A DNA stretch of 64,000 bases from Thioalkalivibrio denitrificans (GTDB lineage: Bacteria; Pseudomonadota; Gammaproteobacteria; Ectothiorhodospirales; Ectothiorhodospiraceae): assembly GCF_002000365.1 (NCBI RefSeq), contig NZ_MVBK01000099.1, forward strand, positions 1 to 64,000, read 5' to 3'. The translations under genes and the position numbers were made by a program. The notes beneath the pieces were generated by a model that was not told the origin of the DNA, did not search any database, and saw only the letters and a program-made list of their open reading frames with translations. Below, piece by piece: positions 1 through 7,367 of the stretch; the first letter of the stretch is position 1, and the number at the start of each line of letters is the position of its first letter.

Positions 1-350
1 CCCGCCAGCACCATGCACCCGAGCATCGCCCAGTACCCGGGCACCAGCCCCACCAGCAGGATGCCCAAGCCGTTCAGGGCCAGCCCCAGCACCAGGATCG
101 CACGCCCGCCCACCCGGTCCACCAGCAACCCCATGGGCAGTTGCATCAGCCCGGTCACTACTGCATACACCGACAGCAACAGGCCCAGCGCCGCGTAGCT
201 CAGGCCCAGTTCCCCGTGCAGTAGCGGGAACACCGGCGGCAGCACCAGCATGTAGAAATGGCTGAAGGCATGCGCCGTGGACACCAGGCCCACGGTACGC
301 CGCTCCCCAGCGGGGAAGGGTGCAATGAGGGAAATCACGGCCGAAATCAT
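1..350 (-). CDS. MFS transporter, N-terminal part (runs off left edge)
   Basis: The minus-strand frame starts with ATG at 350-348 and stays open to the edge. It encodes about 116 residues of a polytopic membrane protein. After a short N-terminus come the first helices of a major facilitator: a conserved HAFSHFYM stretch in helix 1, then the loop motif GLLVDRVGGR between helices 2 and 3, which is the classic MFS motif A (G-x-L-x-D-R-x-G-R). The HAFSH start resembles transporters of the fosmidomycin-resistance/YfmO type, but the substrate cannot be told from the fragment. It has no visible operon partner. Confidence 0.8.
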   Translation of the reverse strand, partial: MISAVISLIAPFPAGERRTVGLVSTAHAFSHFYMLVLPPVFPLLHGELGLSYAALGLLLSVYAVVTGLMQLPMGLLVDRVGGRAILVLGLALNGLGILLVGLVPGYWAMLGCMVLA

Positions 351-709
351 GCAGCGCTCCCGACAACTCCTTAAACGAACAAAACGGCCGGAACCGACAA
401 GGCCGGCAAGACACCTACCGTACCATCTGACCGCGCCTGGCGGCCTTCGACCGGAGTGCGTACGTGAAACGAGAGGACCGCCGATCCACGCCAGAGACCG
501 AGCCGCTATCCGGGTGTCAGAGGCATCCGTGCCATGGACGATTAAACATGTATATGAACTGTATCATTTTGAGAGACACTGGACAAATCTGCCCATACCT
601 GGGGAATACGAACGAAGTGGACCCGGTTTGCTGCTGAAACAGCTTCGCCTCCAGATAGGGGCTTTGCGAAGCAACCGACGCAGACTCACAAGGAGCAGTT
701 TCTAACCGA
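351..709. other. intergenic, no gene recognised
   Basis: This is the upstream region of the MFS gene and the flank of the decayed IS5 copy. Open frames here give no recognisable protein. An AT-richer patch around 545-580 is the likeliest place for the transporter promoter. Confidence 0.5.
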
Positions 710-1010
710 GAGGTCGTGCTCGCGGGTCGTGTAGCCCTTGTTCCCATGCGCCTCGAACTCTTCACCGTGCAGCGGTTCATGGGTGCTCGAGACATCCGGC
801 ACCTTCGCCGCCGTGCTCACCACTGTGTGCACCAGTCCGTCAGCGGCATCCACACCCACACGGGCCTTGATGCCGAAGTACCACTAGTTGCCCTTCTTGG
901 ACGAACTCATCTTAGAGTCGCGCTGGCTCTAGGGGTTCTTCGTGGAGCTCGGCGCAGCAATCAGGGTAGCATCGACCATGGTGCCCTTGCGCAGGATCAG
1001 AACGCACTCG
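710..1010 (-). pseudogene. IS5-family transposase remnant
   Basis: Read on the minus strand, the translation gives the DDE-transposase core typical of IS5 elements: GTMVDATLIAAPSSTKN, then WYFGIKARVGVDA, then GLVHTVVSTAA. Two in-frame TAG stops interrupt it, after ...STKNP (about 927) and before WYFG (about 884), and both ends are missing. It is therefore a dead fragment of about 100 codons. It lies just downstream of the ECF sigma gene, whose last codons run up to it. Confidence 0.85.
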
Positions 1011-1030
1011 CCCATGCAATAGGCACTCCA

Positions 1031-1729
1031 TCAGCAGGTGGTTAGCGAACGAACCACGCGCTCTGCCATGCCGGCGCAGCGCGCGCCGGCAAACGGGAAG
1101 ATCACATCAAATCCCCCCCGTATTCGGACTTCCAACTGCTTGCGCAGACTTCGACGCGCCCGGAACAGCCGGGTCTTAACCGTAACCGGATTGATATTGA
1201 GATCGCGCGAAATCGCCAGGATACTCATCCCTTCGGTTTCTCTCATCAGAAACACAACTCGAAGCGGGGCTGGCAGTTCCGCAACGGCCGCTTCCAGGAT
1301 CTGTCTGATTTGCTGTCGCCCTGCTTGTTGGTATGGATCATCGACTGCGGCGCTTGGGAATGTCACCACCCGCTCGTTGACTGACTTCTCCTCCACAGTG
1401 TCTAGCGGGACATGATCACGCCACCTGCTTCGCTGGCGCATGAGAGCCGTGTTGACGGCGATGCGACTGAGCCATGTGGCAAACCGGGCTTCTCCGCGGA
1501 AATCGCTCAGTCGCCTGAATGCGCTCACGTATGTCTCCTGCACCACATCCTCGGCATCCGCATCCGACTGAACGATACCTCGGGCAATTCGGAAGAGACG
1601 CGGATTGAAACGTCGAATCAGCTCCCTTATCGCGGCCTCATCCTGTGCACGAGCTGCGCACAACAGGCTCTCCTCATCAAGCTCTGCCGCCCGTTCGGTA
1701 GTCAGTTTGGTTACTGGCACGCTTGTCAT
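1031..1729 (-). CDS. ECF-type RNA polymerase sigma factor
   Basis: A 232-residue sigma-70-family protein of the extracytoplasmic-function class. Region 2 lies at about residues 30-105, with the core-binding helix (DAEDVVQETYVSAFRRL) and the -10-reading FATWLSRIAVN. Region 4 is at about residues 145-200, with LPAPLRVVFLMRE and the helix-turn-helix DLNINPVTVKTRLFRAR. It would direct RNA polymerase to a dedicated promoter set. It is the third gene of an operon: the cupredoxin stop lies 2 nt upstream. No anti-sigma factor gene follows; an IS5 remnant lies there instead, so the usual partner may have been lost or may be one of the two upstream proteins. Confidence 0.92.
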   Translation of the reverse strand: MTSVPVTKLTTERAAELDEESLLCAARAQDEAAIRELIRRFNPRLFRIARGIVQSDADAEDVVQETYVSAFRRLSDFRGEARFATWLSRIAVNTALMRQRSRWRDHVPLDTVEEKSVNERVVTFPSAAVDDPYQQAGRQQIRQILEAAVAELPAPLRVVFLMRETEGMSILAISRDLNINPVTVKTRLFRARRSLRKQLEVRIRGGFDVIFPFAGARCAGMAERVVRSLTTC

Positions 1730-1731
1730 CG

Positions 1732-2256
1732 TCAGTTCTCCACTATGACCCGTTTATGATGAAGGATACTTTCAACTGATGGCAAAGCGTTGGTTACGGC
1801 TTCCGGCAATTCATCATCACTATCTTCCATGGCCTGCCATTCGAGGTTCTCCACAGGGTCCACAACGATGCGGCCGACCATGCCTGCATGTTCGTGGGGA
1901 ACGCAGTAATAGTCATAAACACCGGGAACATCGAGCCGCACGTCGAAGTGCTCGCCCGGCATCAGATATCCAGAGTCCCATGGCTCTGCCTGCTCAGGAA
2001 TACGCGCCGGACGGCCATTCAGCGATGGGTGATAAGTGGTCGCCGTATGACTGTTAACCGGGTCCTTGTTGCTGAAGCGCATGACCGTACCGGTTGGCAC
2101 CAATAGTCCCTGGGGCGTAAACCAAATGCGTTCCCCCCGGGGCGTACCACGCATCTCAATCACCGCGTGCTCCTCCGCCAGGAGCCAGAGCGGTACTACG
2201 AGGGTAGCGATACCGGCCCCGGTCCCTTTCAGCCATTGACGTCTGGTCAGCTTCAT
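1732..2256 (-). CDS. plastocyanin/azurin-like cupredoxin with Tat signal
   Basis: A 174-residue exported blue-copper protein. The N-terminus has RRQWLKG followed by a hydrophobic stretch, a twin-arginine signal. The mature part is one cupredoxin domain. The copper ligands are visible as a His in NSHTATTYH and the C-terminal loop YYCVPHEHAGMVG (Cys, His, Met), a type-1 site. It probably carries electrons or binds copper in the periplasm. Its start overlaps the stop of the upstream lipoprotein gene (ATGA-type overlap) and it sits 2 nt before the sigma factor, so the three genes are surely co-transcribed. A C-terminal tail of about 40 residues lies beyond the copper loop. Confidence 0.88.
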   Translation of the reverse strand: MKLTRRQWLKGTGAGIATLVVPLWLLAEEHAVIEMRGTPRGERIWFTPQGLLVPTGTVMRFSNKDPVNSHTATTYHPSLNGRPARIPEQAEPWDSGYLMPGEHFDVRLDVPGVYDYYCVPHEHAGMVGRIVVDPVENLEWQAMEDSDDELPEAVTNALPSVESILHHKRVIVEN

Positions 2257-2702
2257 TCTGCCAATCGCCCTTTCGCACCTTCATCGTGGAACAGAACCAC
2301 ATGGGCATGCGGTGCTTCGACGCCTGGGTGGCCTGCATTGTAGTAAATATCGACTGAAACCACGTTGCTATTGCCAACAGCCAGATCATCAAACGAGATT
2401 CCGCCCTCAAGATCCTTCAGGGGAGTCATGTAGATCGTGGCAGACAGGCGGCCATCGCGGTCGTAACCCAGGAACGGGCCCGCCGGCAGAGTATCCGGGG
2501 CCACGAAGATCGTGCCAAGACCGGGGATGAACTCCGGCAAGGGCAGCAGCCTGCTGACCTGCGCATAAGGCGCTGGCGGGGGCATAGTGTCCAGTTTGGC
2601 GTTTGCCTCAGGACCGCTTGCCAAGGCAGCGCATGCGCTCAGTACCGCGAGCGCGGTGATGCTCGTGAGTGCGACGACGAATCGGTTTATCTCTATGCTC
2701 AT
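2253..2702 (-). CDS. small lipoprotein, possibly DUF5602/TTHB210-like
   Basis: The ATG at 2702 was chosen because AAGAGAG precedes it at good spacing and the signal peptide then has normal length; a longer frame reaches 2789. The product is 149 residues. It begins with a hydrophobic segment ending in the lipobox LSAC, so it should be a lipoprotein. The mature part has the pattern PHAHVVLFHDE near the C-terminus and a secreted-protein look. It resembles the DUF5602 (TTHB210-like) family in its histidine-rich end, but this is a weak call. It heads the operon with the cupredoxin and ECF sigma factor and is a candidate target or modulator of that sigma. Confidence 0.7.
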   Translation of the reverse strand: MSIEINRFVVALTSITALAVLSACAALASGPEANAKLDTMPPPAPYAQVSRLLPLPEFIPGLGTIFVAPDTLPAGPFLGYDRDGRLSATIYMTPLKDLEGGISFDDLAVGNSNVVSVDIYYNAGHPGVEAPHAHVVLFHDEGAKGRLAE

Positions 2703-2775
2703 AGCTCTCTTCCTCTTCCAATGCATGTATCGGGCAAAAATAAAGCCGGAGACGACACCGACTTGATGAGAGAGA

Positions 2776-2799
2776 TGCATGGAGAGCACATAAGGTTCC
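2776..2799 (-). promoter_or_regulatory. possible ECF-type promoter for the lipoprotein-cupredoxin-sigma operon
   Basis: On the minus strand GGAACC lies at 2799-2794, about 90 nt upstream of the lipoprotein start. GGAAC is the usual core of ECF -35 boxes. A matching -10 would fall about 16-17 nt later, in a C/T-rich stretch. This would make the operon autoregulated by its own sigma. The call rests on one hexamer and position only. Confidence 0.25.
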
Positions 2800-2867
2800 C
2801 GTCAAAAGACATGGTTCCACCCCAGTTCCAACGAAATCGGAGTTGAGCGTGATTGCTACTGCATAGT

Positions 2868-3640
2868 CGCTTCAGGCGTATGCACACGGCTCTGGCGCTG
2901 GAGAACACTGCGCTCAAGGTCGTAATCGCAAGGTATTTGCTCTGAGGCTGGCGCGCCCAGCGCGAGTGGGTCGTTGGCCTGATCGGAAAGCACGGACTGC
3001 GTAAACTCCGCGCCGGCGCGGCAACAGGCATCTCGCGCTCAGTGATCCGCTACAGGCGCTGCTCGGATCGGGATGAGGAGGTGATGTCGCTGCCGCTAGA
3101 GTTGTCCGAGAACTACCCGGAGGGGGGATTCTCGGAGCTTTAGAAGCTCATCCCTGGCCTGGGAATGCCCTGGAACCACAAGCCGGTGTGGCGCGTGTAC
3201 TGTGACCTCAAGCTCGAACCTGCGCCGCAAGGGCATGAAACGGCTGTATAAGCGCGCGCCACAGCCGCTCGCCGTGCCCGAGGCGGCTAACGCCACCTGG
3301 TCGGCGGACTTCATGTCCGACGCACTATGGGATAGCCCGCCCTGTCGCACTTTCAACTGGATCGATGACTTCAACCGGGAGGCACCGGCCATCGAGATCG
3401 ACCTGAAGCTGCCGGCCACCCGTGTGGTGCGCGTGCTGAAGCGCGTCGCGGCTTGCCGAGGCTACCCGAGCAGGCTGCGCTGGACATTGGGCCTGAACTT
3501 GTGGCGGCAGCGCTGGCAGACTGGGCCGGAAAGAGTGGCGTTGAACTGGAGTTCATACTACTCAGCCGTCCGATGCAGGACGACTTCATCGGGCAACTCA
3601 ACGGGGGCTACCGCCGAAATGGGTTGCAGACGATATTCTG
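2868..3640 (+). pseudogene. IS3-family transposase (orfA end/orfB) remnant
   Basis: The plus-strand translation, in several frames, gives successive pieces of an IS3 OrfB: LENTALK, the HGLRKLRAGAATGISRSVIRYR helix region, the WNHKPVWRVYC motif, then PLAVPEAANATWSADFMSD and the first catalytic domain TFNWIDDFNREA. It ends in a degenerate MQDDFIGQLNGGYRR. At least two frameshifts and an in-frame TAG (about 3141) break it. The C-terminal third is missing here. A separate IS3 C-terminal fragment lies at 16.9 kb. Confidence 0.85.
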
Positions 3641-4023
3641 GCATCGGCCTGATTCCTGTCATGGGCCGACGGGTGATCCCATACTTCCTTGTGAAGTGGT
3701 CTGTAGATAAGGAAAGCATAAGTATCTTTACCGCGCAGTTCACGAATAATCCGTTGCCGCCGAAAGGGCGCCAGCTTTGCTGCACCGCAGAATCCACTCG
3801 GGTGTTGTCAGGCCGATCCTGGAGACAACCCCCAGGTTGCTACGTATCAGCAAATTCCGTGGGCCGGCAAGAACGCCGTACCGCCGGTTCCCGGAGAACT
3901 CAGCGAAGTACGCGGTTGCACGCAGGCAAGCCGCACCTGACTGCCGTCACTCGGGACCTCAGCCGAATTAGCCCCTCAGTGGAGCCCGGCCCTCGGGTAT
4001 CTAGACGGCTGACACGCAGTCGC
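3641..4023. other. gap between IS remnants, nothing recognised
   Basis: Neither strand gives a convincing protein. The stretch lies between the IS3 and IS91 remnants and is probably insertion debris. Confidence 0.5.
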
Positions 4024-4475
4024 CTATTTCCCCTGGTGGGTGAGGATCTTCGCGATCAGCGATGGGTCTTCCATGCAGGGGATAACCAGGACGGCCACGC
4101 CGCATTGCTGACAGGTTCCGATCTCGTTGTCGAAAACACGCTTGGGCCTCCATGCACATGTCATCGAGCCCCGACGCTCGGCATGTGACCGATCTTGTGT
4201 CGTGGGACACGCCCTGGACTTGTTGCCCTTGCCCCGCCTGGCAGACACCAGCAACGCACCCTGTTTGATGTTTCGGGCGAAGACACTGTGGACTCTTGTG
4301 AGATTCACTCGCGGCCTGGGCGCCAGTGCCATCAGCCGGATGATGAAGGGAGAGGGCTCGAACATGGCGCGATTGGTTCCGTCCCAGTAAGGCGTCATCA
4401 GCCGGAAGTGGATGTTGCCGTTGGCGATTCGCCACAGGCGTTTCTCCGAATATCGCGGAGCGGATCCATGAACCG
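4024..4475 (-). pseudogene. IS91-family (IS1294-like) transposase C-terminal remnant
   Basis: The minus strand encodes the C-terminal part of a Y2/IS91-type transposase: TPYWDGTNRAMFEP, RPRVNLTRVHSVFARN, ARRGKGNKSRA, then RRGSMTCAWRPKRVF and the end CQQCGVAVLVIPCMEDPSLIAKILTH. These match the order in complete IS91-type proteins, but the N-terminal relaxase-like domain is absent, so it cannot transpose. It lies about 170 bp upstream of dsrA and may mark the boundary of a past rearrangement. Confidence 0.85.
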
Positions 4476-4601
4476 GGCAGCGCCGGTTGACGTGGATCAA
4501 CTGCGCGGCCGGGGCTATGCATAAGGAGATATATCCGGGCAACCCACCGCGGACTATGGTCACTTTCACCGATGATATCTAAAGAATCGGTGTTAATGAT
4601 C

Positions 4602-4627
4602 TTACATATCGCTAAATGCGATATTAA
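4602..4627. promoter_or_regulatory. palindromic operator upstream of dsrA
   Basis: The arms TTACATATCG (4602-4611) and CGATATTAA (4619-4627) are inverted copies separated by 7 nt; the inner core ATATCGC-N5-GCGATAT is perfect. It ends 18 nt before the dsrA ATG. The same arms with the same 7-nt spacer occur at 9542-9566 upstream of the CBS gene, which argues for a shared regulator. The regulator is unknown. Confidence 0.55.
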
Positions 4628-4645
4628 AATCCGAGGAAGTGACCT

Positions 4646-5878
4646 ATGGCCAAGCAGCATGACACGCCCAATCTGGACCAGCTCGAGAGCGGTCCGTGGC
4701 CCAGTTTTGTCACCGGACTGAAGCGGCTTGCGGAACGAAGCGACATGATCGGAGACGTGCTCGGGCAGCTCGAGTACTCCTATCAGACACGCAAGGGCTA
4801 CTGGAAGGGTGGCACCGTCTCGGTTCGAGGCTACGGGGGCGGGATCATTCCCCGGTTCTCCGAAGTCACCGAAAAGTTCCCGGATGCCGCCGAGTTTCAC
4901 ACTCTGCGTGTCATGCCGGCACCCGGCATGCACTACAACACCAACATCCTGAGAAAGCTCTGCGATGTGTGGGACAGGAACGGCTCAGGCCTTCTGGCCC
5001 TGCACGGCCAGAGCGGTGACATGATGTTCCAGGGGGCACGCTCGGATCAGGTGCAGCAGGCGTTCGACGAGATCAACGAGCTGGGTTTCGATCTCGGCGG
5101 CGCGGGCCCCTCCGTGCGCACCTCCATGTCCTGCGTCGGAGCGGCACGCTGTGAACATTCCTGTTACAGCGAGGCGGTCGCGCATCGAAAGGTGATGAAC
5201 TCCTTCGTCGATGACCTGCACAGGCCGGCGCTGCCCTACAAGTTCAAGTTCAAGTTCTCCGGGTGCCCCAACGATTGCATGAACTCCATTCAGCGCGCCG
5301 ATATGGCCGTCATCGGGACCTGGCGGGACGATATCCAGGTCAAGCAGGAGGAGGTCGGCGAGTTTATCAAGGCCAAGGGCCGGCAGTACGTCATCGACAA
5401 CGTGGTCGCCCGATGCCCGACGAGCTGCATCTCGCTCAGAGACGACGACACGCTGGACATCGACAACCGCAACTGCGTGCGCTGCATGCACTGCATCAAC
5501 GTGATGACCAAGGCTCTGTCACCGGGCAATGACCGCGGTGTCACCATCCTGGTGGGCGGCAAACGCACACTCAAGATCGGTGACCTGTTTGGCAGTGTCA
5601 TCGTGCCTTTCAAGAAGCTCGAGACCGAAGAGGACTATGACAGTCTGGTGGAACTGGCCGGGACGATCATCGATTTCTGGGGGGAGAACGGCCTGGAGCA
5701 TGAACGCTGTGGCGAGATGATCGATCGCATCGGCCTGGCGAACTTCCTCGAGGCGATCGGCCTGGAGGTGGACCCCTCCATGGTCGTGCATCCGCGCACC
5801 AGCTCCTATGTGCGTACCGACCGATGGGAGGAAGAGGCGGAGAAATGGCGCATGCGCCATGCCGAGAGTACGGGCTGA
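4646..5878 (+). CDS. dsrA: reverse-type dissimilatory sulfite reductase, alpha subunit
   Basis: A 410-residue DsrA. In sulfur oxidisers the DsrAB siroheme enzyme runs in reverse, oxidising persulfidic sulfur delivered in the cytoplasm to sulfite. The siroheme/[4Fe-4S] cysteines are in place: C163-x5-C169 (MSCVGAARC) and C207-x3-C211 (SGCPNDC). The inserted ferredoxin domain has C257-x3-C261 and the cluster C277, C280, C283. Length and both halves are normal and there is no frame break, so the gene looks functional. An SD (GAGGAAG) precedes the ATG. dsrB follows after 56 nt. The oxidative assignment is inferred from dsrL in the locus. Confidence 0.97.
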   Translation: MAKQHDTPNLDQLESGPWPSFVTGLKRLAERSDMIGDVLGQLEYSYQTRKGYWKGGTVSVRGYGGGIIPRFSEVTEKFPDAAEFHTLRVMPAPGMHYNTNILRKLCDVWDRNGSGLLALHGQSGDMMFQGARSDQVQQAFDEINELGFDLGGAGPSVRTSMSCVGAARCEHSCYSEAVAHRKVMNSFVDDLHRPALPYKFKFKFSGCPNDCMNSIQRADMAVIGTWRDDIQVKQEEVGEFIKAKGRQYVIDNVVARCPTSCISLRDDDTLDIDNRNCVRCMHCINVMTKALSPGNDRGVTILVGGKRTLKIGDLFGSVIVPFKKLETEEDYDSLVELAGTIIDFWGENGLEHERCGEMIDRIGLANFLEAIGLEVDPSMVVHPRTSSYVRTDRWEEEAEKWRMRHAESTG

Positions 5879-5934
5879 ACATGCCAGCCTCATCGTGTCA
5901 CCTCTCAGACTGAATTGATCAGGAGCCCAAAACA

Positions 5935-7011
5935 ATGTCACAGCAGCAGTTACGACAGGCGGTGGAGAGCGGCGTCCCGGACGCATTCCAGTACATGCAC
6001 CCGTTGATGGCCAGTAACTACGGCCAATGGGACTGGCATGACCGACCGCGTCCGGGTGTGTTGCACCATGTCGCAAAGAACGGAGACCAGATCTGGACCG
6101 TGCGGGCGGGCACACAGCGGCAGATGGATACGGACACCATCCGCAAGCTCTGCGCGATCGCGGACGAGTTCGCCGAGGGCCACGTGCGCTTCACCATCCG
6201 CAGCAACATCGAGTTCATGGTCAGCTCTGCGGAGAAGGTGGATCCGCTGATCGGGAAACTCAACCAGGAAGGGTTCCCGGTGGGTGGGACGGGCAATTCC
6301 ATGTCCATGATCGCGCACACCCAGGGCTTCCTGCATTGCGACATACCCGCGACGGATGCATCCGGGGTGGTGAAGTCTCTCATGGATGAACTCTACGACG
6401 AATTCGTCAATGAGCGGATGCCCAATCGTGTGCGTATTTCCACGTCCTGTTGCCAGATCAACTGCGGCGGTCAGGCGGATATCGCCATCAACGTACAGCA
6501 CACCAAGCCGCCGAAGATCAATCATGACCTCGTGGCCAACGTCTGTGAACGGCCCTCCGTGGTGGCGCGCTGTCCCGTGGCGGCCATCCGGCCGGCGCTG
6601 GTCAACGGCAAGCCGTCCCTGGAGGTGGACGAGCGCAAGTGCGTGTGCTGCGGCGCCTGCTACCCGCCGTGCCCGCCCATGCAGATCAATGACCCGGAAC
6701 ATTCGAAACTAGCCATCTGGATCGGGGGCAAGAACTCCAACGCGCGCTCCAAGCCGACCTTCCAGAAACTGGTGGCGGCGGGCCTGCCCAACAACCCGCC
6801 CCGCTGGCCGGAGGTGGCGGCGCTGGTGAAGAAGATCCTGCGCTGCTACCAGGAGGACGCCAGGGACTGGGAACGGGTGGGTGAGTGGGTCGAGCGGATC
6901 GGCTGGGCGCGCTTCTTCGAGCTCACCGATCTGCCGTTTACGCGCTTCCACGTGGAGACCTGGCGCGGCGCGCGTAACAGCCTGAACGCTTCAAGCCATA
7001 TCCGCTTCTGA
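5935..7011 (+). CDS. dsrB: reverse-type dissimilatory sulfite reductase, beta subunit
   Basis: A 358-residue DsrB, partner of DsrA in the alpha2-beta2 sulfite reductase. The siroheme-cluster region is seen at C135 (FLHCDIPATD) and TSCCQINCGGQAD (C172, C173, C177). The ferredoxin domain has C213 and CVCCGACYPPC (C236, C239, C242, C246). The ORF is full length and undamaged. An SD (AGGAG) lies before the ATG. Downstream, where dsrE, dsrF, dsrH, dsrC and dsrM are expected in phototrophic and chemotrophic sulfur oxidisers, there is only a stub of dsrK. Confidence 0.97.
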   Translation: MSQQQLRQAVESGVPDAFQYMHPLMASNYGQWDWHDRPRPGVLHHVAKNGDQIWTVRAGTQRQMDTDTIRKLCAIADEFAEGHVRFTIRSNIEFMVSSAEKVDPLIGKLNQEGFPVGGTGNSMSMIAHTQGFLHCDIPATDASGVVKSLMDELYDEFVNERMPNRVRISTSCCQINCGGQADIAINVQHTKPPKINHDLVANVCERPSVVARCPVAAIRPALVNGKPSLEVDERKCVCCGACYPPCPPMQINDPEHSKLAIWIGGKNSNARSKPTFQKLVAAGLPNNPPRWPEVAALVKKILRCYQEDARDWERVGEWVERIGWARFFELTDLPFTRFHVETWRGARNSLNASSHIRF

Positions 7012-7101
7012 GACGTCTTGCAGAAGCGGAGCTTGCGAGACTCCACCTTCGGGGCCCACGCGGCCCCGAGGGTTCGACACCCACAGGCCAATTCAAGCCT
7101 G

Positions 7102-7310
7102 ATGGAATTGCGCGTGAAGGGCGCCCTGCCCCGCATGCAGGCCCTCAAGCAGGTGGTGGAGGAGAACGGCGTGACGCACCTGGCGGCCATCTGCGCCAGC
7201 TGCAAGAACCAGTTTCCAAGGTACTGCCCTATTACGGATTCCAGAGGGATCAAATGATGAGCGTGCACCAGCTGATGAGCGACGCCATCGTTCTGGGTCA
7301 GAAACAGTAA
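7102..7310 (+). pseudogene. dsrK: dsrK C-terminal stub, frameshifted
   Basis: Directly after dsrB the plus strand encodes the last about 70 codons of DsrK, the HdrD-like subunit of the DsrMKJOP membrane complex: MELRVKGALPRMQALKQVV, then GVTHLAAICASCKNQF. A one-base loss near 7212-7217 shifts the frame; the next frame continues with KVLPYYGFQRDQMMSVHQL and SDAIVLGQKQ up to TAA at 7308-7310. The CxxC of AICASC is retained, but the FeS domains and the rest of DsrK are gone. It is a deletion scar. Confidence 0.88.
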
Positions 7311-7367
7311 GCGAAAACGACCAAATCGACATCAGGCCTACGGCCGGATTTGACTAGGAGAGTAAGC

